A stretch of DNA of 64,000 bases from assembly GCF_016863255.1 (NCBI RefSeq), contig NZ_BOON01000050.1, positions 1-64,000 of the forward strand, read 5' to 3'. A program made the translations under genes and the position numbers. Source of the stretch: Planosporangium mesophilum (lineage in GTDB: Bacteria > Actinomycetota > Actinomycetes > Mycobacteriales > Micromonosporaceae). Under the pieces are notes generated by a model that saw only the letters and a program-made list of their open reading frames with translations, was not told where the DNA came from and did no database searches. This document shows positions 42,555-50,947 of the stretch, one piece after another (position 1 is the first letter of the stretch; every line of letters begins with the position of its first letter).

Positions 42555-43346
42555 TCAGGCGACGTCGAACAGGGCCAGTTGCTCGGCGGCCGGGGTAGCG
42601 ATCGCGGCGAGGACCTGGTCACGCCAGCGGTAGGCGTAGCGGGGACAGTTGGCGCAGTTGATGTGCCGGGTGCATCCGGGCAGCGGAGCGCTGCGACGGG
42701 CCTCAACCGACCAGGCCATCGAGTCAGCCGACGCCAGCAGGTGGCTGTAGCGGCGCAGGCCGAGAACTTTGAAGCCGAAGCCGTGCAACCGGCGGATGCC
42801 GGCGGCGTGCAGGGCGCCGATGATGCGGCCGGCGTCGGCGGTGGACTGGCGCCGGCAGACAGTGCCCAGGCCGACCAACGGTGCAGCCGTGAGGTCGACA
42901 CCGGCGCTGATGTAGCGGTCGGCGCAGCGCAGGTAGTCGGCGACGGTCCAGCCCTGCAGCACCGGGACGATGGGCAGGTCGGGGGCGAGGTCATGCAACT
43001 GCTGGTAATTGGCGACGGTCCGGCGCTGATGTTCGGCCACCGACAGGCCGGTCTTGGCAACGATCCAGGGTTCGCACATCCAGTCCTGCGGCGCGGCCCA
43101 CGTCAGTCGACCGATCTCGTCGCGGTAGCGGCGGATCCGGGCCACGTACTGGCACGGGGTCGGGCCGTGGCTCCAACTCCCGTGCGTGGCCAGTTCGGTG
43201 AAGCCACCGGAGTCGAGGGCCCACGCTGCGCTGGCGCGGGGCAGATGCCGATAGCCGCGCAGCCGCCGGTCGGAGACGAACAACGGCACGGTCGCGGCGG
43301 CCAGCCAACCCGGCTGGTGGGTGCCCAGGTAGAACAGCGCTGTCAT
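42555..43346 (-). CDS. Small tRNA-guanine-transglycosylase/DpdA-like protein
   Basis: A 263-residue barrel protein with TGT-superfamily features: ALDSGGF at 44-49 (the DSGGF loop that holds a catalytic Asp), PQDWMCE at 86-92, VPVLQGW at 127-133 (like the VQGG loop), GLGTV near 160, DSM at 209-211 in the position of the second Asp, and a C-terminal Cys cluster (C225, C231, C234). DpdA, the DNA 7-deazaguanine transglycosylase, belongs to this superfamily. No preQ0 genes are in the window, so the substrate is unknown. It overlaps the spdB-like stop by four bases (ATGA), inside the transfer operon. Confidence 0.75.
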   Translation of the reverse strand: MTALFYLGTHQPGWLAAATVPLFVSDRRLRGYRHLPRASAAWALDSGGFTELATHGSWSHGPTPCQYVARIRRYRDEIGRLTWAAPQDWMCEPWIVAKTGLSVAEHQRRTVANYQQLHDLAPDLPIVPVLQGWTVADYLRCADRYISAGVDLTAAPLVGLGTVCRRQSTADAGRIIGALHAAGIRRLHGFGFKVLGLRRYSHLLASADSMAWSVEARRSAPLPGCTRHINCANCPRYAYRWRDQVLAAIATPAAEQLALFDVA

Positions 43347-44143
43347 TCCGGCACCTTGGCCAGGTCGGGACGGACCCCATTGGCCGGTACGGCGGGCGGG
43401 GTGGCTGGTTCGGTGCGCAGTGTCCGGAGCAGATCCGAGGCGGTGGCGTTGGAGACCTTGAGTGCGGCACGCAAGGCGTCGCGGGTGATGACGCGGCCGT
43501 GACCGCGTTCGTGGTCGGCGGCAGCGGTGCGTGCAGCGGCGATCAACGCCGGATCCAGCGGCGGCGCCGGATAACCGTCCGGGACGGTCGGGACCGATAC
43601 CGGGACGGTCGGGACCGATACCGGGACGAGCGGGGCCGGAGCCGGGACGGCGACGGCTTGTCGGTCCGGGACGGGGCCGGTGTCGGTGCGCTCGTCCCGG
43701 ACGGAAGCTGAGGCCGGGACGGTGGGGACGGAGTCCGGGGACGACGTGGGCCGAGACAGGACGAGCTTGACGAGAGCGAGGAAGCCCAGGGCGGGGACGG
43801 CGGAGATCAGCCAGCCGGACGGTCCGGGTTTGGCTTCGGCGAACTGGCCGGCCAGGGACAGCGCGACGGCGCCCAGGATCAGGGCGATGGGGTAGGCGCC
43901 GACCGGCAGGTGCTTGCGGCGTCGGCGGCGGACCTCCAGACCGGCGGCGAGCGGGATGAGCTCGGAGACCATGGCGTTGGCCCAGCCGAACCAGTCGCCG
44001 GTGTGTGCGGGGCTGTTGTGCATGGTCCAGTCGTGGACGTGGGTGAAGCTCGCGGCGCCGGCCATCCCCGCCACGGCGAGCAGGATGACGACCTGGACGA
44101 CGCCCTCGGCGCGGTCGCCCGCCGGTCGCCCGGTGGTGGTCAT
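43343..44143 (-). CDS. SpdB-like DUF2637 membrane protein
   Basis: A 266-residue protein: four hydrophobic segments in the first 130 residues, including the DUF2637 hallmark around MVSELIPLAAGLEVRRRRR, then a Pro/Val-rich linker with short repeats (PVSVPTVP, encoded by two exact 21-base units at 43581-43622), then a C-terminal helix-turn-helix-like region (VITRDALRAALKVSNATASD). SpdB proteins help the element spread through the mycelium. Overlaps the transfer ATPase gene by four bases. Confidence 0.8.
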   Translation of the reverse strand: MTTTGRPAGDRAEGVVQVVILLAVAGMAGAASFTHVHDWTMHNSPAHTGDWFGWANAMVSELIPLAAGLEVRRRRRKHLPVGAYPIALILGAVALSLAGQFAEAKPGPSGWLISAVPALGFLALVKLVLSRPTSSPDSVPTVPASASVRDERTDTGPVPDRQAVAVPAPAPLVPVSVPTVPVSVPTVPDGYPAPPLDPALIAAARTAAADHERGHGRVITRDALRAALKVSNATASDLLRTLRTEPATPPAVPANGVRPDLAKVPE

Positions 44144-45570
44144 GCGGCACCTCCTTCGGTCCACTGGCCGTCGATGACGGGGCGCGCGGCGTAGGTGCGG
44201 GCCATGGTGCGTATCTGCCTGTCGGTCAGGAACGAGAACCGCACCCGCATCGGGGTGGGGTCGCCGTCGAGGGCGACGAAGGCGACCCCGGGGGTGGCCA
44301 TGGGGATGCGGTCGCAGAGTGCGCCGCGGTCGCGCATGCCCTTGCCGAAAACCATCTCGACCTCGCTCTCTTCGGACAGGCGCAGGGCGATGCGGGTGGG
44401 GAACAGGTTGCGGTCGGGCAGGGTCTCCTTGCGCGGGTCCTGGATCGCGGCGACCACGTGCACGCCAACGGCACGGCCCTGGGTGAGCAGCAGCCCGAGG
44501 CTGGACTTGATGCGTTCCTTGGTTTTGCGGTCGGCGTAGGAGGTGAGCGCGGCCAGTTCGTCGATGACGATCAGATACAGCGGGTCGTCGACGGTGGGGA
44601 TGTGCTGGCGGGTGAGGCCCATCAGCCGGGCGGTGCGCTCCTGCACGACGGCCAGGGCCTCGTCGAGCATGTCCGCCATCGCTTCGGCGTTCTTGCAGGC
44701 GAACCGGGTGAACAGGTCCAGGCCGATGCCGAGTTCCATGCCGCCCTTGGGGTCCAGGCCCCATACCTGCACCAGCCCGCTACGGATGCCCGCAGCGAGG
44801 GCGCGCAGCAGTGACCAGATCACCGAGCCCTTGCCGGCACCCGTGGCCCCGACGATGAGCACCTGGGTGCCGAACAGGCACAGCAGGTAGATCTCGCCGT
44901 CCTCGCGGATACCGAGGGGCAGGGCGGTGAAGTCCGGCACGTCGGGTACCGGCAGCGGCCCGACCGTGGCCGCCAACGGGTCGCCGCGCATCACCAGCAG
45001 CAGTGCCTCGCCGTAACGGGGGCCGGGCAGGGCCTTGACCGCCCGCGCACCGAACGTGTGCGCCAGCCGCTCGGCGGCGGCGGCGAAGTCGTCCGGGATC
45101 TGCCCGGTCACCATCCGCACCAGCAGCTCGTCGCAGCCGGGCCGGCAGCGCACCCGCTTGAGTACCGGCAGGACGGTGTGCCCATCGAACGAGACGGCGA
45201 GCTTGGCGGTGGCCATGGCCGGGTGCCAGCGCCGCCGGTACACCCCGCGCCGCCACCGGCCCAGCACCGGAAACCAGCCCCAGCGCAGGAACGACGACCG
45301 ATGGCCGAAGTGCCAGCCGCAGCCGGCACAGATCAGACCGGCGACCAGGCCGACCGGGCCGAGCCAGCCGAAGTCGACGTACAGCCACAGCAGCAGCGCG
45401 GCGGGGCCGGTGACGTACCAGTACCGGCAGGCCAGGACCAGCGTGAGGGCCAGGCCCTTGAGGAACCACCAGGACAGCACCAGCCAGATCGGCAGCCGCA
45501 CGATCGGGGTGCGGACGTTGAGGGGTGCCGTGTCGATGCGCTCGCCCCGGATCACGTTGACCAGCGGCAT
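44140..45570 (-). CDS. traSA: FtsK/SpoIIIE-type conjugative DNA translocase (TraB/TraSA)
   Basis: A 476-residue membrane ATPase that should pump the element as double-stranded DNA. Two or three membrane helices lie in residues 25-85, Walker A GATGAGKGS at 241-249, Walker B LYLIVIDE at 331-338, and GRAVGVHVVAAIQ after that. This one protein replaces the type IV secretion machinery of other conjugative elements. ATG 45570 overlaps the upstream stop by one base; upstream in-frame GTG codons are possible starts. Confidence 0.92.
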   Translation of the reverse strand: MPLVNVIRGERIDTAPLNVRTPIVRLPIWLVLSWWFLKGLALTLVLACRYWYVTGPAALLLWLYVDFGWLGPVGLVAGLICAGCGWHFGHRSSFLRWGWFPVLGRWRRGVYRRRWHPAMATAKLAVSFDGHTVLPVLKRVRCRPGCDELLVRMVTGQIPDDFAAAAERLAHTFGARAVKALPGPRYGEALLLVMRGDPLAATVGPLPVPDVPDFTALPLGIREDGEIYLLCLFGTQVLIVGATGAGKGSVIWSLLRALAAGIRSGLVQVWGLDPKGGMELGIGLDLFTRFACKNAEAMADMLDEALAVVQERTARLMGLTRQHIPTVDDPLYLIVIDELAALTSYADRKTKERIKSSLGLLLTQGRAVGVHVVAAIQDPRKETLPDRNLFPTRIALRLSEESEVEMVFGKGMRDRGALCDRIPMATPGVAFVALDGDPTPMRVRFSFLTDRQIRTMARTYAARPVIDGQWTEGGAA

Positions 45571-45863
45571 CACGACCACCCCCGCAACGCCGCGGCAGCG
45601 GTCCGGGCGATCCCCGCGGTCTCGGCGGCAAGGTCGGCGTCGCGGTGCCCAGTGGCAGCGATGGCGTCCAGGTCGGCCGCAGCCGACTCCAGCCACGCCG
45701 CGTCCGTGCCGGCGGTGCCAATCAGCAGCCGGGACAGCCGGTACTGCACCTGCATCGCCAGCACGAACACCGGATTGCTGTACAGGCCGACCGCCAGTGG
45801 CAGAACGGGAACCGATCCGGTTCCGGCGTCCGGCGCAGCGACGGTCGCAGCCGCGGCGGTCAT
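45570..45863 (-). CDS. Small AICE transfer-operon protein
   Basis: A 97-residue Ala-rich protein, probably all helical (QVQYRLSRLLIGTAGTDAA), with no recognised family. Overlaps at both ends (ATGA upstream, TGATG downstream) place it in the coupled transfer operon. Confidence 0.6.
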   Translation of the reverse strand: MTAAAATVAAPDAGTGSVPVLPLAVGLYSNPVFVLAMQVQYRLSRLLIGTAGTDAAWLESAAADLDAIAATGHRDADLAAETAGIARTAAAALRGWS

Positions 45864-46063
45864 GACCGGCCCCGCACGTCGTTGGCGGTGCGGTGGTGCG
45901 GGTCGTACAGGAACGCGGCGGTGTCGGCGGGGATGACCTCGGCGCACCGGTCGCACACCTCAAGGTCCGGGGTGAGTGGGGCCAAGCCGCCGCAGACGTG
46001 GCAGGCCCGCCACAACGCGCCGTCATCTCGTTCGAGGGCGCGTTTGACTAGCATGGGCTTCAC
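45860..46063 (-). CDS. Small zinc-ribbon protein
   Basis: A 67-residue protein with two CxxC pairs (CHVCGG and CDRC), a classic zinc ribbon. It may be DNA- or protein-binding. Coupled by ATGA to the next gene. A GAAAGGAAGTG-type site (from 46076 downward) precedes the ATG. Confidence 0.65.
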   Translation of the reverse strand: MKPMLVKRALERDDGALWRACHVCGGLAPLTPDLEVCDRCAEVIPADTAAFLYDPHHRTANDVRGRS

Positions 46064-46170
46064 AGCCCACTCCCTTCGAAAGAAGCGGATATCGGGTTAG
46101 GGGCGCAGGGGACGGGCGTCGTCTTGGCGGAGGAGGTCCGCCCCTGCGTTGCTGTTGAACTGTCGGCCGG

Positions 46171-46599
46171 TCACTTCCCGGCCGGGGTGAAGTCGGCGGG
46201 CGCCGGAGCGACGATGTCGCGGGCGAACACCGAGTACGCCACCTTGTAGCGGCCCTCCATCACCTGCGCCACGTACGGGCGGATCGCCATCCCCTCGAAC
46301 TCCACCGGCGTCACCTCGATCGACGTGCCCGGCACCTTGATCGGAGAAGGTGGCACCGGCTGCACCCGCGACAGGATCTGCACCTTCACGCTCTTGGCCG
46401 GACCTCGGGTGTCCGGATCGTTGTCGAGCACCGTGCACGACCAGATCGGCTCACCCGTGCCCTGGTCGACCTTCTGCCGGCCGGTCGACTTGCCGTTCTC
46501 GAACTCCATCACCGGCTCGATCGCGGTGATGAGCTGCGCACCGTGGCTGAACATCAGCTCGAACCGGATCGGGATCATCGACTTCGGGTTGATTCCCAC
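46171..46599 (-). CDS. Conserved AICE protein, leader gene of the transfer operon
   Basis: A 142-residue protein without a named family. It starts MGINPKSMIPIRFELMF and is rich in beta strands (TGEPIWSCTVLDNDP, KVQILSR). The position, first behind the GntR-type operators and divergent from the GntR gene, suggests a conserved element-maintenance or transfer role. About 107 bases separate it from the zinc-ribbon gene. Confidence 0.6.
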   Translation of the reverse strand: MGINPKSMIPIRFELMFSHGAQLITAIEPVMEFENGKSTGRQKVDQGTGEPIWSCTVLDNDPDTRGPAKSVKVQILSRVQPVPPSPIKVPGTSIEVTPVEFEGMAIRPYVAQVMEGRYKVAYSVFARDIVAPAPADFTPAGK

Positions 46600-46618
46600 G
46601 CTCGCCTCCAGGCGGTCC

Positions 46619-46757
46619 GTAAGACGTCTTACATCTTGCCGATGACAGTACGTCTGGCATCGACTACACGCAAGATGTCTTACATCTTCTGAAGACCTGT
46701 TCTGCCGATTCCGTCGGCCACAGCTAGGGTTGAGACTGAACCGGTAAGACGTCCTAC
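46619..46757. promoter_or_regulatory. Three GntR-type operators in the divergent control region
   Basis: Site 1, GTAAGACGTCTTAC at 46619-46632, is a perfect palindrome. Site 2, 46672-46688, has 7-bp arms AAGATGT/ACATCTT. Site 3, GTAAGACGTCCTAC at 46744-46757, differs from site 1 by one base and lies 13 bases before the GntR start. Site 1 lies 20 bases before the transfer-operon leader gene. The 12-mer GTCTTACATCTT is repeated at 46626 and 46677. The GntR-type protein could thus repress both directions. Confidence 0.75.
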
Positions 46758-46770
46758 AGCCGAGGGGCTG

Positions 46771-47553
46771 GTGACCGTGATCGAGACGCCGAAGTCGCAG
46801 TACGCGCAGATCGCCGATGAGCTGCGCCTGCGTATCGAGAACGGCACCTACCCGCCAGGAAGCCTGCTTCCCAGCGAGCCCCGGCTCGCGGAGGAACTGG
46901 GCGTCTCGCGGGTGACGGTCAACAAAGCCATCACGCTGCTACGCGCCTCCGGCGACGTCAAGGTACGCCGGGGCTCGGGCACATCCGTGCGCAGCCTGCC
47001 GCGCATCCCGCGCGATGCGAAGCGACGGTACGCCGCCCGCATGGAAGGCACGGGCGCCGGCCAGGTCGAGGTCAACAAGCTCAAACTCGAGTCGCTGACG
47101 AAGTACCGCGAGATCGGGCGCGTACCCGCCCCGCAGCCGATCGCGAGGACCCTGGGCCTGCGCAAGAGCGAAGACGTCCTCATTCGGCGGCGGGTGCTGT
47201 ACGCCAACGGCGAGCCGACCCAGATCGCCGACTCTTACTACCCGTGGTCGATCGCCAAGGGCAGCGATGCCCTGCTTCGGGAAGACGCCGGCCAAGGGGG
47301 CTCGTACGGGCGGCTGGCCGAACTCGGGCATGCGCCGGTCCGGTTCACGGAGGACGTGACCGTCCGCGTCCCCGACGACGCCGAGCAGCGGACGCTTGAG
47401 CTTGAAGCCACGCAGCCGGTGTTCGAGATCTGGCACGTCGCTTACGCAGCCGACGACCGGCCGGTGGAGGTCTGCGTCCACGTTATGGCCGGCCACCTCT
47501 GGACCCTGCGCTACGGGTGGGACGACGACTCCGCGGCGAGCGTGTCGCCGTGA
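46771..47553 (+). CDS. GntR/HutC-family repressor
   Basis: A 260-residue regulator: GntR winged helix (YAQIADELRLRIENGTYPPG, LGVSRVTVNKAITLLRASG) and a UTRA effector domain (DVLIRRRVLYANGEPTQIAD, VFEIWHVAYAADDRPVEV). The KorSA-type regulator of pSAM2 belongs to this class and keeps transfer and replication off until needed. Starts at GTG 46771. Its own operators are just upstream. Stop overlaps the phosphatase ATG by one base. Confidence 0.9.
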   Translation: MTVIETPKSQYAQIADELRLRIENGTYPPGSLLPSEPRLAEELGVSRVTVNKAITLLRASGDVKVRRGSGTSVRSLPRIPRDAKRRYAARMEGTGAGQVEVNKLKLESLTKYREIGRVPAPQPIARTLGLRKSEDVLIRRRVLYANGEPTQIADSYYPWSIAKGSDALLREDAGQGGSYGRLAELGHAPVRFTEDVTVRVPDDAEQRTLELEATQPVFEIWHVAYAADDRPVEVCVHVMAGHLWTLRYGWDDDSAASVSP

Positions 47554-48392
47554 TGGAAGTCCGGCTCGCGTCCGTGGCGGCACCAGGCCGTCCAGTCAAT
47601 GAAGACCATGCGTTCGCGTACGGCGACCTAGTCGGCGTGCTCGACGGGGTGACCGAGGACCCGGGCCTGGACAGCGGCTGCCGGCACGGTCCCGCCTGGT
47701 ACGTGCGGCGATTGGCCACGCGCCTCGGCCAGGCACACGACGCCATGCCAACGGCGAGCCTCGCGCAGCTGCTGGCGGTGGCCATCGACGGGCTCCGCAG
47801 GGACCACGGCGACGGTTGCGACCTGACGTGCCCGCGTACACCGGCGTCGACGGTGTGCCTGCTTCGGGTCGACGGCGAGCACGTGGAGTACCTCGTGCTC
47901 GGGGACAGCCCGCTCGTGCTGGACTGCGGCGGACGCGGAGTCGAGGTCATCGCCGACGAACGGTTCGCGCACACGATCGCGCGGCTCCGCGAGGCGGCTT
48001 TGGTACCCGACGGGTCGCAGTCCGTAGGCGTAGGGGCGCTCGTGCCTCAGCACACGCCGGGCAAGTACCGCTACATCAACCAGTCCGGCGGGTACTGGAT
48101 CGCCGCGGCTAACCCTCAGGCCGCTTTCGAGGCAGTCACGGGCACTCTGCCCTTGCGAGGGCCAGCAAGGGTGCGCCGGGCGGCCCTGCTCACTGACGGC
48201 GCGTCCCGTGCGGTCGAGCATTTCCGGCTGACCGATTGGCCCGGCTTGCTGGACCTACTCACGGTCCACGGTCCGGCGGAGCTGATCCGCCAGGTGCGCC
48301 GGGCCGAAATCGCCGACGACACGCGCATCCAGTCTCGCCACAAGCGACATGACGACGCCACGGCAGCCCTTTGCCTCTTCGAAGAGGAGTAG
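47553..48392 (+). CDS. PP2C (PPM)-type protein phosphatase
   Basis: A 279-residue protein with PPM metal-binding motifs in order: NEDHAFAYGDLVGVLDGV (two metal Asp), LLTDGASRA, and a terminal HDDATAALC (the HDD/DN Asp). It should dephosphorylate Ser/Thr on proteins, or act on a small phosphate ester. It sits between a GntR regulator and a NUDIX hydrolase in one coupled operon on the element. Confidence 0.85.
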   Translation: MEVRLASVAAPGRPVNEDHAFAYGDLVGVLDGVTEDPGLDSGCRHGPAWYVRRLATRLGQAHDAMPTASLAQLLAVAIDGLRRDHGDGCDLTCPRTPASTVCLLRVDGEHVEYLVLGDSPLVLDCGGRGVEVIADERFAHTIARLREAALVPDGSQSVGVGALVPQHTPGKYRYINQSGGYWIAAANPQAAFEAVTGTLPLRGPARVRRAALLTDGASRAVEHFRLTDWPGLLDLLTVHGPAELIRQVRRAEIADDTRIQSRHKRHDDATAALCLFEEE

Positions 48393-48394
48393 AC

Positions 48395-48850
48395 ATGACG
48401 TCCCCGAACCGGCACTCCGTCAGCGTCGCGGCGGTCGTAACGAACGACGACGGTCGTGTTCTCGTTGTGCAGCGCCGCGATAACGGCAAGTGGGAGATCC
48501 CCGGTGGCGTTCTCGAACTGCACGAGTCGATCCTTGACGGGGTCCGCCGTGAGGTCGAAGAGGAGACCGGCCTCCAAGTCGAGCCCGACCGACTCACCGG
48601 CGTCTACAAGAACCTCAACCTAGGTGTAGTCGCGCTCGTGTTCCGCGCACGTGTCGTCGGCGGCCAGGCCAGACCAACCGAGGAGAGCGCGAACGTCGGC
48701 TGGTGGACCGCTGACGACGTCACGGCCCGGATGTCTGAGACCTTCGCGGTACGGGTACTCGACGCGCTCGATGCCCAGGACGTCGCGATCCGGCTTCACG
48801 ACGGCATCCACCTTCTCGCAGAGAGTTCAGCGCAACCGACCGGCACGTGA
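48395..48850 (+). CDS. NUDIX hydrolase
   Basis: A 151-residue hydrolase with a perfect NUDIX box: G-x5-E-x7-REVEEETGL (starting GVLELHE). It would cleave a nucleoside diphosphate-linked substrate, not predictable here. GAAGAGGAG at 48381-48389 serves ATG 48395. NUDIX genes are a known constant companion of AICE regulatory regions. Confidence 0.93.
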   Translation: MTSPNRHSVSVAAVVTNDDGRVLVVQRRDNGKWEIPGGVLELHESILDGVRREVEEETGLQVEPDRLTGVYKNLNLGVVALVFRARVVGGQARPTEESANVGWWTADDVTARMSETFAVRVLDALDAQDVAIRLHDGIHLLAESSAQPTGT

Positions 48851-49176
48851 TCCAGCGATGTCAGGAGCTACCTGGCCGCCTCGAGGTCGCTGCTTGTCCA
48901 GTCCCGGTCTACTTGATCGGCTAAGCCGTCTGTCCGGGATGATGCTCGGTGACCGGCGCCAACGGCCGCTGAGCTGCGATGATGAGCACCACCCACAAGC
49001 GTTGACGTCGAATGCGCTTGGTGGATCGTTGGCGTGTCGCTGTAGTGCGTGACTAGACAGGACTGTATGGTCTGGCAATACAGTAGCTATTAGTTCGGCT
49101 AATTGGCCGCGCAGATGGCGACGTAAGACGAGAGGGACGGGAAGCTGGAACTTCCCGCCCCTCTCCAGCCGGGTGC
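48851..49176. other. 326-base gap with terminator and AT-rich palindrome
   Basis: No gene is supported. ACTGTAT at 49062-49068 and ATACAGT at 49078-49084 form a 7-bp palindrome in an AT-rich patch, a possible operator or promoter. A hairpin with 15-base arms (49130-49144 and 49151-49165, one mismatch) is placed as the terminator of the small minus-strand gene ending at 49177. Confidence 0.5.
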
Positions 49177-49380
49177 TCAGTGGCGGTCCTGCCAGAACGC
49201 GACCACCGAGTCACCGCACACCACGAGGGCCTTCGCGATCATCGCGAGGGCCCCGTGCTTTTCGTACGCCGTGACCAGCGCCGTAGCCTCGAGGCCCGCC
49301 CGCACGAACCGCCAACCGGTCACGATCGGCGGCGTACGGCGCGGTGGCCGCTTCAGCGCCTCGCCCCCCGGATCTGCCAT
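49177..49380 (-). CDS. Small protein of unknown function
   Basis: A 67-residue protein, no family recognised. A Pro/Arg-rich N-terminus precedes a helical region (GLEATALVTAYEKHGALAM). The start is ATG 49380, because GGAAGGAGGTGA at about 49387-49398 sits at the right distance; the apparent GTG at 49389 lies inside that site. A terminator hairpin follows 12 bases past the stop, which supports a real gene. Confidence 0.6.
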   Translation of the reverse strand: MADPGGEALKRPPRRTPPIVTGWRFVRAGLEATALVTAYEKHGALAMIAKALVVCGDSVVAFWQDRH

Positions 49381-49795
49381 GTGTCTCACCTCCTTCCGGG
49401 ATCGATCAGCCGGAAGGCGGGCAGCGCGCAGCAGAAGCAGCGGACTTGGTGCCGAGGGTGGACGTTAGGGTGTGCGGCCAGATAACGGAATGCGCCACGC
49501 CGTGGCGCGTATCGATTTGCTGGCGTCCGTGTGTCGGCGGCCCCCGTGGCGTCGGTTGGCGTGGGGCGGACTGGGTGAGCTGACGACACAGCTGAGGCCG
49601 ACTGCGCCAAACGCGGCTGGATCCGCCCGCGTACCGACACCCTGGTGCCATCCTGCTCCGGCTGCACGGAGACGGCGGCCACCGGAGTTCGTCGTTTCGG
49701 TGGCCGCCACGTTTTACCCGGCCGGACCGTCACCGGCTCGCTCGGGTCAGATCACCTCACGCCGCGATTGGCGTGGGTGCACCGGACGGCCGAGG
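49381..49795. other. 415-base region with hairpin, no convincing gene
   Basis: A perfect 11-bp stem (49674-49684 and 49698-49708) followed by ACGTTTTA looks like an intrinsic terminator reading on the plus strand, yet no convincing plus-strand gene precedes it. One frame across the hairpin contains a CSGC motif and a plausible sequence (CAKRGWIRPRTDTLVPSC) but has no start. It may be a decayed gene or a small RNA. Confidence 0.4.
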
Positions 49796-50947
49796 TCAGT
49801 ACCAGTCGCCTTCGGCGTCGCCCTCAGGATCGAGTGCCCACGCGAGGATCGGGTCCTTGACGCCAGCGGCAGCTAGCTCCGCCTCGGCGTCGAGGCGCAG
49901 TGTAGCGAGCGTCGAGTTGCGCGTTTCGTTATCGATTGTATCGAGACGTAGCTCTTTGTAGTGAGGTAGTAGCTTGGACCCAACGCTGGACCAGCGAGCG
50001 GCAGTCGCAGCGGCGGTCTTCGGAATCGTCGAGGTAAAGAGGCTAATGATGCGAGCCGGTGTGTCGGGGGCGACGAGCTTCAGGTCGGCCAGGCCAAGCT
50101 CGTTTCGCATCTCGTCAACGTGACGCTCGGTCGTGTCCTCCGGCATCGTGAAGTACTGAGCGCGCGTCGCGTGCACGAGAAAGCCAAGGTCCTTTGCCAT
50201 CCAGAAGAGTCGGTCGTGCCCGCGACGGCAGATAAGGAGGGGGACGACAGCGAGGTCGGGGTGCTGCTCCTGGACGAGGGCGGCCTTGTGCAGGAGTTGG
50301 TGCACCTCGTTGTGACGAGGATAGAGGGTCATCCGGCGGTTTTTGATCTCCACCAGCAGCGCGTGTGGAGGGAGTGGAATGCCGGTGTCCCGGTCCTTGA
50401 TCACCAACCACGCTCCGGAGTCGAGGGCTCCGGGAAGGCGGTCTGCAGTCCCAATGCGGGGTACTTCGCCGAAGACCGGCTTGTCGACCATGGGTAGGTA
50501 CCCGACTGGCATCGCGTCCATGAGCGAGGTGCGTACGACTGCCTCGCCCGCAGCGCCGAACGTTGTGCTGCACCTAAGAAACCGAGCGTATAGCATCGCC
50601 TTACGGCGTGTTGCGGCGCTAATCGCTGTGGTGCGGCGCCGGGCGTCGCGAGGAACGTACAGTTCGGCAGTGGCTCCACCCTTGGTCGTGTGCGACGTCA
50701 GCTCGAGGTTGCCTCCCGCCACCAGGTTGTTGATTGCTTCACTGAGGATGTGCGGGAAGAACGAGACCCGCCTGGGTGCTCCGGGGACTGTTGTGCCTGC
50801 GTCCCACAACCTGGCCTCGATCTCCAAGTGGGGGACCGCAAGGGAGGTGTTGACGAGGTTGAAGACCTCCCGTTCGGCCAGGGTGACCCAGGCGTGCCTG
50901 TCGAGACCCCTGAGGCCGTGACCGTGCTCGACAGGCAGTTTTTGCAT
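49796..50947 (-). CDS. PD-(D/E)XK nuclease-like protein
   Basis: A 383-residue protein of no named family. The core around Glu135 (GAAGEAVVRTSL), Asp176 (GALDSGAW), and Glu200-x-Lys202 (LLVEIKNRR) fits the PD-(D/E)XK nuclease active site. The first 110 residues may be a DNA-binding region. ATG 50947 is preceded by a GGGGGAGG site. It lies downstream of the modification genes on the same strand, so a restriction or defence role is likely, but the 750-base gap leaves the link uncertain. Confidence 0.65.
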   Translation of the reverse strand: MQKLPVEHGHGLRGLDRHAWVTLAEREVFNLVNTSLAVPHLEIEARLWDAGTTVPGAPRRVSFFPHILSEAINNLVAGGNLELTSHTTKGGATAELYVPRDARRRTTAISAATRRKAMLYARFLRCSTTFGAAGEAVVRTSLMDAMPVGYLPMVDKPVFGEVPRIGTADRLPGALDSGAWLVIKDRDTGIPLPPHALLVEIKNRRMTLYPRHNEVHQLLHKAALVQEQHPDLAVVPLLICRRGHDRLFWMAKDLGFLVHATRAQYFTMPEDTTERHVDEMRNELGLADLKLVAPDTPARIISLFTSTIPKTAAATAARWSSVGSKLLPHYKELRLDTIDNETRNSTLATLRLDAEAELAAAGVKDPILAWALDPEGDAEGDWY

